Assembly (NCBI GenBank): GCA_014529385.2
Contig: CM043969.1
Span: 17,119,446 to 17,183,445, forward strand
Reading direction: 5' to 3'
DNA: 64,000 nucleotides
Source of the DNA: Adiantum capillus-veneris
Lineage: Eukaryota > Streptophyta > Polypodiopsida > Polypodiales > Pteridaceae
Positions within the stretch are counted from its first letter, which is position 1. Each line of letters starts with the position of its first letter. The notes under the pieces were generated by a model. That model had not been told where the DNA came from. It did no database searches and saw only the letters and a list, made by a program, of their open reading frames with translations. Below are positions 22,894 to 36,045 of this stretch, one piece after another. The translations under genes and the position numbers were made by a program.

Positions 22894-24439
22894 GTAGGCC
22901 ACCATACCTGAGAATATTGGACACACTAAATCCTTGGAATACAATTTCATCTGGAAATGCTCTTGCTTTTTTATGATTTAATATGGTAGTTAATATGGAA
23001 CTGTTTGGTTGCTTGATGTTCTCTTTTAAGCACACTAAGTCAGTGAACTCTGCTGAAACTGTGAGTACTATAGGATGCTATTCTTGTTTGACTGGACACT
23101 TGTTTCTTGTATCCTCCTTGTGCAAGATTGGTATAATCTTGCACAAGTATAATCTATATTGGTTGGAATTTTCATGCTGACAAATGGTTTACATGTCTTA
23201 TGGTGATTTCATTCACGGCTACTGTGCATTAGATCCGAAATTGTATAGATTTACTGAGTATTTTTGAATGATTGATTTTATAAACAAAATATTGTCTGAA
23301 TATACATTTAAACTAACTTTCAGGTGTTATTTAATCTTCAGATATTAACATAAGAAAAGGCTTTCTCTTGATGGAGTTTTTGGCCCTTACACTAGCTCGA
23401 TTATGTTGTTATGCATTCGGCTTGATACCGACACAGTAAATATGTGCATAATGGTACTTACAATAGCTCAAATATGGCATTATGCATTCTGCTTGACGTC
23501 AACACATCAAGGTTATGCGTAGTGATTCTTTTTTTGATAATTTTTGCTAAACCAAACAAGAGACAACAACATTTTGGAATCCCATTCAGCTACTGATTTT
23601 AAAAATTGGTTTTTTTTGGCTTCTTTCTAATAACTTAGATGTGCATGTGAATGCATGAGCATGAGTGGTGACCTACTTGCTAGAAGCTTTGAGATGATGT
23701 TGAGTGACCATACGATGGATACCTCATAAAGAGATTGTTATTGGACCTTTACGTTATTATATTTAAAAAATATCCTTTCTTGAATTGGTTTGATTATGGA
23801 CTTTAAGCTAGTTCAAATATATTGATATACAATTAGCTTGAACCTGACTGCATAAAGATATACCTATTGAGCCTTTTTTGAAAGGTTGTCACTAAAACCA
23901 ACAAGATGCTGGTAAATGTTTTTTGAAATATAAATCAACAGCTAATGTGGGTTGATTTTTTTTGGGATAATGGATGATAATGGTTGCTTTGCTCCGAGAT
24001 TGAAGTCTCCACCTTTTAGTCATAACATGATGCGCTAAGATAAATCTAGTTAGTGTAAGAAACTCGCTTCATAGACACTAAGATGTATGAATTTAACGTC
24101 TGTATAGAAAACAAGAAGCTACATTTCAACTATGGGATGTTTGCACGTGAACAAATAGACCATAGAATGTATCCTGCTCTTGTGGAAATTTAGACATGTT
24201 ACTTGGATTTTTATATAATGATTGGCATTGAACAAGATAGAAAATAATGAGTATTTGACTATTTAAAATTGTCAATTTAATTTAAAAAAGCCTCAATCCT
24301 CTTGTGAGGGTCTCCATAGAGATGGAAATTACCAGGTTTTTTTTTGACAACTTCTTCAAAATACAAACAAGGTGCTGTCCATTTTTGGGAAAGAAGGCTA
24401 CTTTTTGATTCTAGTGATACATTAGACGTATGTTTACTT
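22894..24439. other. AT-rich region without a supported gene
   Basis: Short frames only. A duplicated phrase, (t)atgttgttatgcattcggcttga and (t)atggcattatgcattctgcttga, occurs at about 23402 and 23472. Further exons of the gene above may be hidden here but I cannot support any. Confidence 0.4.
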
Positions 24440-25617
<1,178 letters not shown>

Positions 25618-25821
25618 AACACATACACGCACTCTTGCTTCATAGTATTTAAGAGCACCTTGTAGTAGAACACTCTGAAAAATTTGTGTCATAATAATCA
25701 ATATCTAATTCTCCTAAATGATTTTCTCATGTTAAACTGATCATTTAATATGGGGAAGTGCCAGGGGAGAAAAAGCTAGAATATTGGTTAAGCTAGCAAA
25801 CTAGCCACAGTAGGGATCCAA

Positions 25822-25856
<35 letters not shown>
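25822..25856 (+). repeat. Poly-G tract (35 bases)
   Basis: Uninterrupted run of G after gggatccaa, four bases before the likely start of the LTR at 25861. Confidence 0.9.
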
Positions 25857-25858
<2 letters not shown>

Positions 25859-25860
25859 TC

Positions 25861-27283
25861 TGTAAAAGAGCCATGTGCAACAATGGGCTAAAAAGACCCT
25901 AAGGTTGAGCCCATTAAGACTTCCAAAATGCTAAGGTTCCAAAATTCAAAGGTTGTGTCCAAAGGTCAACCATGGGAGAATTGGATGCTTTGTGTGTGTC
26001 AAAAAAGTCTTTACAAATCCCTACTTAGGAGGGGGCGAGCCTAGCTTGTAGGGGATGAGAGAGAAAGTCACACACACACACACACACAAGCTCCCTTTAC
26101 ACAAAGGGAATGAGGGACACATGTCAGCTCCCTAGCCCATATGCCCACAAGGTGTACCCAATTCCTATTGGATGGCCATGGAGGTGGACCAATGAGAATT
26201 AGTCTAGAGTAAATCTAGTTTAATTAATTTAAAAGCACTTAATAAAAGAACCAATGAGAATTAAGTCCTCTAGAAGACTATTGGACAGTCTCCCAAGGGG
26301 TCCAATGAGCATTCAGCAGCCCAATGGCTTGCTTGATTCCTATTGGCCAGGAGGAAAAGGGGTCCAATGAGAGTTTAGTTGAATTATTAAATTACCTAAA
26401 GCTCTCACAAAGGGGGAAAGGGGGACACATGTCAGAAGGCTATCACTTATGCTGCGTAATATTCATTGGCTAGCCCTAGGGAGGTCCAATGAGAGGGTAG
26501 CAAGAGAAAATAGCAAGAGGGGTCACCCAAGAGAGAGAGGGGGGTGATTTTTGCAAGGCATTATCACTCACACATTCACACAATCTCATGTGTGAAGTAA
26601 AGAAGACTCTCTCTCCTTCTCAAGCTTTAATGGAAAGCTTACCACCTACTCCAAGCTTGTGAGAAGGGAGGCCTACACCAACAATTCTTGGCTTTGTGAT
26701 GCAAATCCAACCAAGATCCAAGATTCAATGCATGCTCATCTCCTCTACCATGCTAATTACTAAGCTAAGCTATGCTAATATGAGTGATTATGTGAGGAGA
26801 TGTACATCTTTCTCGTAAGACTACTCCTTCTTCCTCTCAATCTACTCTCATACCCTGCTAGCTCTCACCCTCTTCGAAGGTGTGTGAGGTCTTGGGTTTG
26901 AGACCGAGGATAATTGATGTTGTGTTTGATAAGTGTTTTGCTTAGTGCATGAAGCTTTCATCTTCATTGCACTAGCTAGTCTTGAAGGAACAAAAAGAAT
27001 TGTATTGTACAATGTCTCTCTTGATGGGAGAAACCATAATACAAAGCCTTTTGGAGGGGGGGACCGGCTCCATGTAAATCCGGTCCTCAACTGTTGTCAA
27101 TAGCTTAATTTCTCTCTCTTTTGAAAGTATTGTTCATGCTATCTAACTAGGTGTTATGCTTTTTGTTTCTCTCTCCACCCAAGCACTCTTGTAATTCTCA
27201 TTAGGAATTTATTCTAATGAAATGCCCACTATGTTCATGCAAATCTCCGCTACACACAAGTTTTTAGGCCATTAAATGTTACA
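25861..27283 (+). repeat. 5' LTR of chromovirus-like element E3
   Basis: The right end is fixed by the tRNA-Met primer-binding site at 27285. The left end is proposed from matching termini, TGTAA at 25861 and TTACA ending at 27283. The 26150-26500 interval holds a cluster of CCAATGAGA motifs (see separate entry). No 3' LTR is present because the element's 3' end is truncated at 34.24 kb. Confidence 0.55.
26185..26495 (+). promoter_or_regulatory. Cluster of CCAATGAGA motifs in the E3 LTR
   Basis: gaccaatgagaatta (about 26189), aaccaatgagaatta (26250), gtccaatgagcatt (26300), gtccaatgagagttt (26363) and gtccaatgagaggg (26485), with inverted partners cctattgg or cattggc at about 26163, 26280, 26338 and 26463. 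They are spaced about 50-120 bp apart, as CCAAT-box arrays in a U3 promoter would be. Confidence 0.5.
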
Positions 27284-27284
27284 T

Positions 27285-27296
27285 TGGTATCAGAGC
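27285..27296 (+). promoter_or_regulatory. Primer-binding site of E3 (tRNA-Met)
   Basis: TGGTATCAGAGC, the canonical plant tRNA-iMet complementary site, one base after the LTR end. Confidence 0.9.
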
Positions 27297-27700
27297 ACAA
27301 GGTTTCTCTTTTCTTGCTCAAGAAGGGAGGTCCTCAAGCTAGCTATAAATGGTTGGTATTATTAATTGCATGTGAGTAAGTAGAGTAGGGATTTTTCAGC
27401 CTTGTAGTGCGCCTGCCTTCGTGCACCTAACGGGGCATCACCGTCGAGAGCTATGGTCTTAATAGTGGAGTCCTACGGGGCTTGCCTACAGCTTAACCAC
27501 TATTGAGCTATTAGAAGCTTGACAGGAGCCGGTGCTATTTTGGTGTTGAACGACCCTCTCTTCTATTCCTTGCAATTAATGGTATTCGAGCTACGGGTAC
27601 AATAGCTTGAGTGCTTTTTCTAAAGGGGTAAAGAGGAGTAGAAACTAGGGCTTGAAGTGCCAAAGTACACCTAAAAAGTTTACACCTTAAAGTTGTTAGA

Positions 27701-29273
27701 ATGGCTGACAATAGTAAAGAGAGTGAAATTAATGTTGATAACTTTGATTTTGCTAATGAGCAAGCTACTAATGATGCTCTGATTCTTGTTAACTATCTTG
27801 TTTCTAGGCTTCAACAAGCCATGGGAAATCCATCTCTCCAAAGTGAAGTGCAACGGCAGCTCCGTGCTCACAGGATTCTCCAAGCTCATCACCATGACGA
27901 GAGAACACATAGGAAGCCTCCTTGTGAGACTTCCAAAAGAGGTCTCTCTCCGATTCGGGAAGAAGAACAGAATCCATATGAAGTGCTCAAGAATTTACTT
28001 CTTGATGATGTGAGTCTCCCGCCACCTCGACGGAGATGGCTCCACGAAGACGGCGGGCTAAACGCTCTCCATCACCACCAAAGCAGAGAAGACCATCGCA
28101 CCCTTCTCCACACCATAATTCAAAGAGGGATGATAAAAAACAAGAGAAGAAAAAGGCGAGAAAGAGGACACCCTCTTCTCCATCTTCTTCATCCTCTTCC
28201 TCTTATGAAAGTGATGGTGAAGATGACGAAGATCAAGACAAGAGAAAGGCGAGAAAGGGTCACCCTCTTCTCCACCTTCTTCAAATTATTCACCTTCTGA
28301 AGAAAGTGATGGTGCAACCTTTGAACCATCAAAAAGAAGAGGCCATAGGAAATCCGATGCCGCATGGAAGAGGTTGTCCAAGCTGAAGAAGTTCAAAGAG
28401 GGAGGGAAGAGAATCTCTTTCCTTACCTATGATGGCACCTTTGTTGCTACGGACAAAGTCTTGGCCTTTATCCAACAGTTTGATGCGGCGTTTGGAGATG
28501 AGGGCTTCACAGAGTCCTCTAAGCTACACCACATAGCTATGCACTTTCAAAAGTCCGCCAGGTAATGGTGGTCTAGCCTACGAGCCAACGGTGAAGCCCC
28601 GCGAACATGGAAAGATTTAAGAGGTTCCATTATGAAGCAGTTTTTGGCCACCGATGCCAAAGACAAAGTACTCACCGAATGGCGAAGCTTAAAGCTCTCT
28701 CCCTATGAATCCATCCACAAATATGTAGACAAGTTTTGGGACCTACAACTCAAAGCCACTGTCTTCAAAAAGTTGGATTTTGGAGAGCAAAAGCAACAAT
28801 TTTGTGCGGGCTTAACCGAAGAAATGGCGGAGTATGTCAACTCCCAAAGGCCACGTACCATATCGGCGGTAATACACCATACTATGGTGACCTTTCGAAT
28901 CAATTTCCAAATGGGGGCTAAAATAAATAACAAGCCCATGGAAAACACGGGTTCCAACGAGCCTAAGGGGAAGGACAATGTCCAAAAGTCTCCTAAGGGC
29001 AACCCCAACAAAGCTAAAGAGAAGGGAGTTTACAAAGGTAAAAACAAACTCTCTCCTGAAGAGCTTGAGTGTTATCACAAGGATAACCGGTGTTTCAAGT
29101 GTGGTGAACAAGGGCATGCATACCGTGCTTTTCCCCAAAAGAACAACCGCCAAGATCCTCCTAGAGCTACTGATAGCCGTTTTTCGGCTCTTTGTAATTG
29201 CCACAGTGAGTTACCTCACCCTACCAAAATCACCCAAACACTGTGGCTATCCCTACCATTTCACTGTACATAG
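27701..29273 (+). pseudogene. Gag polyprotein of E3, frameshifted
   Basis: Starts at 27701 (MADNSKESEINVDNFDF). A frameshift near 28040 moves coding into a basic Arg/Ser-rich linker (APRRRRAKRSPSPPKQRR) with a tandem duplication (KKARKRTPSS.. and KRKARKGHP..). A second shift near 28360 leads to the capsid-like domain at 28374-28560 and 28632 onward (KKFKEGGKRISFLTYDGTF, WWSSLRANGEAPRTWKDL, LSPYESIHKYVDKF), with a stop at 28563 between them. The nucleocapsid zinc knuckle reads CFKCGEQGHAYRAFP, so the last Cys of CCHC is replaced by Phe. Gag would form the virus-like particle and package RNA. With these breaks it is dead. Confidence 0.8.
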
Positions 29274-31537
29274 GCGTGCGTGAGTCACGGGACTTTTCCC
29301 ATATCTTCTTAAAAAACCCTCAATTAGCTAGTCATTGGGCTAGTTGAGCCAAAAAAATAAAAAAAATAAGTATATTATGGCCCATGCGTATGTAAATATT
29401 TCTTTGTATATAGGGCCTAAATAAAAGATTTTTTCATAATTATTTTGATATTTATTTAAATATTTCTACCTAGGTGTGTGTTATTTATGCTCTGTAGATT
29501 GCCTCACCATTACCACAATTTTTCTTACCATTTTTCATACTCTTTATTCCATATAGAAATATTTTCATGTAAGCTTCTCTTATTTTTGGTGTAGCTCCAT
29601 CCCAACAAAAATCCAAAAAAACTAGTTCTATTTATGTGTATATTTTTTTCACTATTGTGATTTTTTCCTTCCTACATATATTCTCTATTACTCTCATAAA
29701 TTAGACCACCAAAAATATTCATCTTTTTATGGTAGACTTATAATGAGAGAGATTTATTTTGACCCCTTTATATTTTTTTCCACCTATATTATTTATATTT
29801 GACATGTACATATTTTTTAGACCCCTCAATATTTGATTTTCTTAGTTGTACTATTCACTTATATCATGATCTCAACAATATCTTCAATTATAGACCTACC
29901 AAATAAGGTCAAGGATAGGTGGCATGCATACATGCACTATGGAGGGCTCACTCTTGGAGGTATTCAAAAGAATCATCCAAAGAAGGACCCCACAAGGACC
30001 TTGTGCAGTGGAAAACAACGGTCGGTTTTGCTGAATTTTTAAAGTTCACTTGCTCTCCGAATTTGAAAAGGTGATACAAACAAAAGTTGTAGCTCGTGGG
30101 CTGAACTTTTGCCTCAATTTTTTTCATATTTTTTTGAGCTACGAGCTGTGAGCTATGATTTTATTAGTGGACCCCAATTTTCCCATGTTATGCAGCCACA
30201 CTCTCTCTTCCATTTTATCATTTTCCTCTTTCACACACACTTCTCTACTCATCATCCCCACCTCTCTCACCACTCCTCTCTGCACCCTACTCACCTTCTC
30301 CTCAACCTTGAAGAATAAGAGAAACCATGGTGAACTCATACCTCCCACACACAATTCCATTCCAAAATTGACCACCTAGTCTCATTTTTCCTCCTCCAAT
30401 TTACCCATATCTATCAAAAAAACCACAAAATTCAGCCTCTTCTTTTAAAAGACAGCATCATGGTGGTTGAATACTCAGCTTCAATTACCTTGTCTCTCAA
30501 GGAAGGTCAAGAGTGGAGAAAAAATGTACCGTCAAAGCTAGTGGACCGTCAACAAGCGTCAAAATTGGCCCTACTCAAGACACTTGGAGCATCAACCTTG
30601 TAAGAAATCCACCTTTTCTTACCTCTTAAGAGTTTTTCTTCCTTATTTGTATCCTACATGGATACTCCCATTGTAAATATCCAATTCCATTTGTAAATTA
30701 ATACTAACTCTACTAACACTAACCCACTATGAAAAGTCCTATCACCTCCATTTCTCTCCTCTCTCTTTCCCCACCAACTTCTTGATAATTCCAAGCAAAA
30801 GAAATTAGATAAATTGCTGAAAATCTAACCCAACCATGGTTAGAGGAGTAACCCTAGCCTTCAAAATTTCTATAAAAGGAGGGTGTAGCTAGCACAAAAG
30901 GGGGAGCCATAAGCAAGAGCACTATGATATAGCTTGAGAAGCCAAGCTCAACCTCTCTAGAAGGAGCTCTTGAGTAGAAGCTCATTGTCTTATGCATGTG
31001 CATGTGTTGTAATAGGAGATTAGCAAGGGAACTCTATGCCATTGTAAGAGAGAGAGTGATCACTCAATTGAGAGTAGGAAATCTATCATTTCTCCTACTA
31101 GTGTAAGCCCAACATTTGCTGAATCAAGGAGGGTGGATTTGGACTAAGCTTGGATACTTTGTCTCTCTTCCCACGTGAAGTAATGGACAACAATGATGTG
31201 TAAGTGTCTTGGTGTTTTTTTTTGTTAAGTTCTTGATAGCTTGTCTCTAGTGTTGTCATCAATTTAGCCATAAATCCCACATACTGTAAGAGGGCGACAG
31301 GGTGGAGAGGACTCCCCTGGCCTTAAGACAGTGAGTGGGGTGGCTTTTCTTGTGATGTGTTGTGGTGTAATTTACTCAACCTATGTTGAACAAATACTAA
31401 TATCACTTTGATTGGTCATGACAGATTTGTAAGAAGGTATTAGTGCAACAAACACCCCCTCACCCTTCTCTCTCTTTCTTACATATATAATTGTGTTTGC
31501 TTGATCATTGCCGATACATTTCAAAGCAGCCCGAGCA

Positions 31538-31607
<70 letters not shown>

Positions 31608-31746
31608 ACGCGTCCTAGTTCGCATCCAAAACTAGGTGGTGCCCCAAATTTGTGTAGGGTTAGGTTGCGGGTTTGTGTGTGTGTTTGTTGTTTTTCCAAC
31701 CCCAACCCAATTGCGCAGCACGGGAGCCTTGAAGGGTGTCTAGAGG
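29274..31746 (+). other. Foreign AT-rich insert between gag and pol of E3
   Basis: About 2.4 kb with no gag or pol sequence where none is expected. Features are T-rich stretches (29350-29850), a TATAAAAGG box at about 30872, a run of gag(c)aagagcac-type leader sequence, and a (CT)n tract at about 31543-31606. The TATA box and polypyrimidine stretches make an LTR-type or solo-LTR insertion plausible, but I could not fix boundaries or a target duplication. Confidence 0.4.
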
Positions 31747-32262
31747 TTGCTCTTCTTGTTGCCCGCCCCGGACCGCTTCACTACCTTGGTTGAAATCCAA
31801 GAGGAGGAGACTCACCAAACTCACCACAAAGGATCTCCTCTATGCCATGCTTGGGGAAAGGTAAGAGAACATGATGCTTTTATTCTCTTTGACCCTGATT
31901 CTACTCACAATTTTATATCTATAGAGTTGGCCACCAAGCTAGGCATACAAGCCTATGAGATGGGAGATGTTCTACCCGAAGGCAGTGCTTTCAAGGGGCA
32001 AGAAGCTTCAGTTACTCCCTTAATCGGGAAATTGAGGCTTCATGTCCAAATATATGCGGACAAAGAGGACTTCTTTATCTCTCCTCTCAAGCATGAGGAT
32101 GTAATCCTAGGGGCACCATGGTTTGATTGCCTGGCTGCCAATGTTAAATTCCCTGAAAGGAGAATCTCCTTTAAGTTCAGGGAAAAAGACATGTATATAG
32201 ATGCTAAGGAAATGGGTAACACTATCCCATTGTACATACACCAGCTTTCAACAAGTCAATAA
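31747..32262 (+). pseudogene. Aspartic protease of E3 with altered active site
   Basis: Chromovirus-type protease. The frame reads AFILFDPDSTHNFISIELATK where the family has LFDSGATHNFIS: the Asp is kept but the following Ser-Gly is Pro-Asp, which should abolish activity. Downstream VILGAPWFDCLAANVKF is the conserved ILG-PW strand. The ORF ends with TAA at about 32260, and RT continues in a different frame 15 bases later (RT frame from 32277), so a frameshift separates the domains that should be one polyprotein. Confidence 0.85.
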
Positions 32263-32276
32263 AGAGTTCTATTTCC

Positions 32277-34242
32277 GTGTACATGATTTTTGTTAAAGAT
32301 TCTCAAAATGAACCTAATGCTTTAGCAAAAGAAAATAAAAGCAACCAAAAGGAATTAGAGTTATCCAATTTTCTCAAGGGGTTTCAAGATGTTTTTATTG
32401 ACAACATCCCTTGTGAGCTACCTCCTAAACGAGGTAATGATGACCATGCAATTGAAATTCTTCCAGGAAGTTCACCGCCTAACAAACCTCCTTATAGAGC
32501 TTCTCAAGCTCAACAAGAGGAGATTATGCGGCAAGTGCATGAGTTAGTTGAGAAGGGCATGGTTAGCCCTAGCTCATCTCCATTTTGCTCACTTGTGCTT
32601 TTAGTGCAAAAGAAAGACCGCACATATTGTATGTGTGTCGACTATAGAGCACTAAATAGGATCACTATCAAGAATAGGTTTCCCGTTCCACAGGTAGAAG
32701 AACTATTTGATAAGCTACAAGGATCAACCTACTTCAGTAGGATTGACCTAAAAAGTGGCTATCATCAAATAAGGATAGTTGATCAAGACATTGTAAAGAC
32801 CGCATTTTGCACTACGTTTGGTCTTTACGAATACATTGTCATGCCTTTTGGCTTGACCAATGCACCAACCACATTCAACCGCTTGATGGAGAAGCTGTTC
32901 AGGCCTCATCGAACCTTCACTGGAGTGTTCTTTGATGATATTATCATCTACTCTAATTCATTAGACGAACACAAGCAACACCTCCAGGTAATATTTCAAG
33001 TTTTAAGAGAGAATAAACTTTATGTTAATCGAAAGAAAAGTGAATTTTTCTTGCAAGAGATTCAATATTTAGGTCACATTATCTCTCAAGATGGCATCCA
33101 AATGGATCCATCAAAGTTAGAGGTAATAAAAGGATGGCCTAAACCAAAGAATCTTCATGAACTAAGAAGCTTTATAGGTATGTGTGCATACTATAGACGC
33201 TTCACAGAAAAGTTCTCACAAATTGCGGACCTAACAAAGAAAAGCATTAGGTATACATGGTCTGCTAAGGAGAACAATGCTTTTGAAAAGCTTATCTCTC
33301 AACATGTGCTTACACTACTGGATCTCTCAAAACCATTTGAGGTCCAATGTGATGCTTGTGGTGATTGCCTTGGAGCTGTTTTGCTTCAAGAAGGGCACGC
33401 CATAGGCTATGAAAGTCGAAGGCTCGACCCTGTTGAGCAAGCTCTAGTCATATATGAAAAGGAACTCCTTGCAGTTCTACATGCCTTAGACTCATGGAAG
33501 CACTATTTATTGGGGACTCCTTTCATTCTGCGAACGGATCACCAAAGTCTTAAGTACTTCATGACGCAGACCAAGCTCTCCGACAAACAAATGAGGTGGG
33601 AAAATTTCCTTTCGCAATTTCATTTCCATATTGCTCACATTGCTGGCAAGCATAATCAAGTAGCTCATGCACTCTCAAGGCAGCTGAGAGTGAATGCGGT
33701 TTCCATAGCTACTCACAATGACCTATCTTCAATGATAGATGAGTATGCTATTGATCCCGATTTTAGAGATGTGATTTCAGCCCTTGCATTAGGGAAGAAA
33801 CAAGAACCATTTACTTTACAAGATGGTTATCTTCTCTATGGCAATAGACTATGCATTACTAACTCCCTACGTGAGAAAGTAATGTATGAATCTCATGCTC
33901 CACCTTATGCGGGGCATAGAGGGATTCAGTCTACCTTAAAGGGAATTGAAACATATTTCTATTGGCCTACCATGAAAGTGAACATACAAGAGTATTTTTC
34001 TAAATGTGTGGTATGCCAAAAGACAAAATTTGATAGAGGGAAGCAACTTGGATTGCTTCAACCCTTGCCAATCCCTAATTCACCATGGGAGAGCATATCC
34101 ATGGATTTTATCTTTGGATTGCCTAAGTCTATCCATGGGAATACGGGAATATGGACGATAGTAGACAGGTTCAGTAAACAAGCTCATTTTATACCTATCA
34201 AAAAGACTATCAAAGCCCATCAAATGGCAACCCTCTTCAAAT
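32277..34242 (+). pseudogene. RT, RNase H and truncated integrase of E3
   Basis: The longest intact pol frame in the window. The RT (residues about 60-290) has VDYRALN, FSRIDLKSGYHQI, VMPFGLTNAP and the catalytic FFDDIIIYS. The thumb reads YLGHIISQDGI. RNase H follows (residues about 350-460) with CDACGDCLGAVLLQ, YEKELLAV and RTDHQSLK. The integrase zinc domain is seen in SHAPPYAGHRG...CVVCQ, and the core begins with SMDFIFGLPKS (first catalytic Asp) and VDRFSKQAHFIPI. The ORF leaves homologous sequence after IKAHQMATLF at about 34242, where a dispersed repeat is joined, so the second Asp, the Glu and the C-terminal domain are missing. Motifs fit chromoviruses; whether a chromodomain existed cannot be known. 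Confidence 0.92.
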
Positions 34243-34404
34243 GTACAAAGAAGGGTGGGGGAAGGGTGCTAACTCCCTTGAGCATAACAACAAGTTTATA
34301 AAGAAAATTTTTTCGCTACTAGTGTGTATTTTTTATCTTCAATTTATGTTTTTGAATTTAGCTAAGCAATATGCCTACTTAGCTGAAATCTTTACTTGGA
34401 GATG
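34243..34404 (+). repeat. Short dispersed repeat, copy 2 (partner at 15644-15797)
   Basis: Joined to the broken end of the integrase. Shares aactcccttgagcataacaacaag, tttatgttt(t)tgaattta and gaaatctttacttggag with copy 1. Confidence 0.8.
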
Positions 34405-35028
34405 ATGATGATGACCGATTTCCACCTCCAAACTACACCACTGGTGGGCGTTTTAGAGTGACACTACTAGCACTAGGCCGAAGATCTAGAAAGATAGAGA
34501 GGTTGACAATAAAAAAGAACATAAGAGCAGAGTAAGTCTGACCAGAATCAATAGCGAAATCAGTCAAGCACTGCGCATAAAGAGCAGACCTAGTCAACCA
34601 AATACGTAGCAAGCTATTATTTAGTACAAGCTAGCGAATTAGCTTAATTGTAAGGGAAAATGCATCATAGCTGACCGCAAATCATATTTAGATTCACACT
34701 CACACCCAAATCACTCTATTAAGTTGATAACACTTAACAAGAAACTAAAGAAGCGAAGGACTCCACAGATTCAAGAGTTTCTCCATGATGAAATGATCTA
34801 TATTGATTTGGAGAGGTTCCAAATTCTCTTTGTAGGAGCTAGAACAATGGTTCAAGCCTGGAAGCTGACGAATTATTGTGATCAAAACATGTATCAATTT
34901 CCACCTCATCCCAATTGTGTCCAAGTATTGAACCGAAAGTGCCAAGGTGGTTTTTGACCAACGATGATTTCATTTTGTGAACCCACACATCAACCCCTCA
35001 ATAGTCAATCTTAAGAGTCTAGGATTAT
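34405..35028. other. Spacer without a recognised gene
   Basis: Only short frames; the frame at 34724-34957 is not recognised. Ends at the start of the next LTR. Confidence 0.5.
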
Positions 35029-36026
35029 TGTTGGATATGTTATTTCGAAACAAACCAACATACATATGAATGAAAGACATCAAGACTTAGATCAAGGACA
35101 TGATGGTCAACTTGAAAATTTCTAAAGGAGTGTTAGAAGCTGGACACACCCCACGGAGACTAACTACTCGGAAACCTGATTATTTCACCTTGTAAATATT
35201 GGGACTTACAGAAGTTTCCAGATTGTATCCCACTTTTGATAGATAGATGGAGTAGTTGGTTGATTTTGGAACTTTAGGGTTTGAGAATTGTAAGGTATAT
35301 ATACCACTTTTTGACCTTAATGAAAAAACCTTTTGTCATTTTAAAAACAAGTTTTGAAGTCTGTGAGTGAGAGTACTGTGTACGAGAGAGAGTGTGAGCT
35401 TCATCTTGATGCTACGCGTGCACCGGTGTTCGGAATTGAGTGCGGAGAAGTGCAGCGTGTTGCCCCCGACGAGAGCTATACGCCAATACGTACATTGCGC
35501 GCGTACGGTCCGGTTTTGCGAGCTCCTTCTACGAGCTTCATCTGGTGATTGGGTGAGCATACGTTGTCCGATTTTGCATTGCAGCATATCCACGCGTTCA
35601 CATTGAGTAGAGCTACACATTAGGCACTTTATATTTTGGAATCGAAGACCTGCAAATTTCGGCCAGACATCCTACGTGATTTTGCACCGGGTGTTTTGGG
35701 TTGGGATTTTGGTTCATAGACCTTAGGGAGAGCGATCTATTGGTGTTAGTAGGATCTCCTTCAAGTTCTATGGTGTTTCGAGATTGTTTGATGGGTGTTC
35801 GGCTCTATCAAGCGTTGTAGGAAGTTTCCTCTTATGCACTCTTGAGGGCTGTGACTTAGACAATTGGTAGAGACCTCTGTAGGAATTAGTTAGGAGTCGG
35901 TCAAGTGTAGGTTGACACCTTATGCTTGCTTCCATGTGCCTGCGGGTCGAGCTTCGTCCTTAGCTGACATATATGTTGGGTGAGTTCTCGCTGTGCTGAC
36001 GTCCATTGCACGGTATCCATCCAACA
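35029..36026 (+). repeat. 5' LTR of retroelement E4
   Basis: Begins TGTTGGAT (35029) and ends ATCCAACA (36019-36026), perfect 8-bp inverted termini, and is followed by a primer-binding site. TATATATA at about 35296 is the likely promoter, with the R-region start in the GA-rich stretch near 35380. No second copy occurs in the window, so the 3' part of E4 is lost or lies outside. Confidence 0.8.
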
Positions 36027-36027
36027 T

Positions 36028-36045
36028 TGGCGCCGCTGCCGAGGA
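36028..36045 (+). promoter_or_regulatory. Primer-binding site of E4 (tRNA-Asp type)
   Basis: TGGCGCCGCTGCCGAGGA, one base after the LTR. Same tRNA class as E2, again pointing to the Tat/Athila side of Ty3/gypsy. Confidence 0.85.

Noticed and set aside
25822-25860. Poly-G run as a polypurine tract of a 3' LTR
   Set aside because: The LTR after it is followed by a PBS and gag, so it is a 5' LTR; the G run is more likely a simple repeat.
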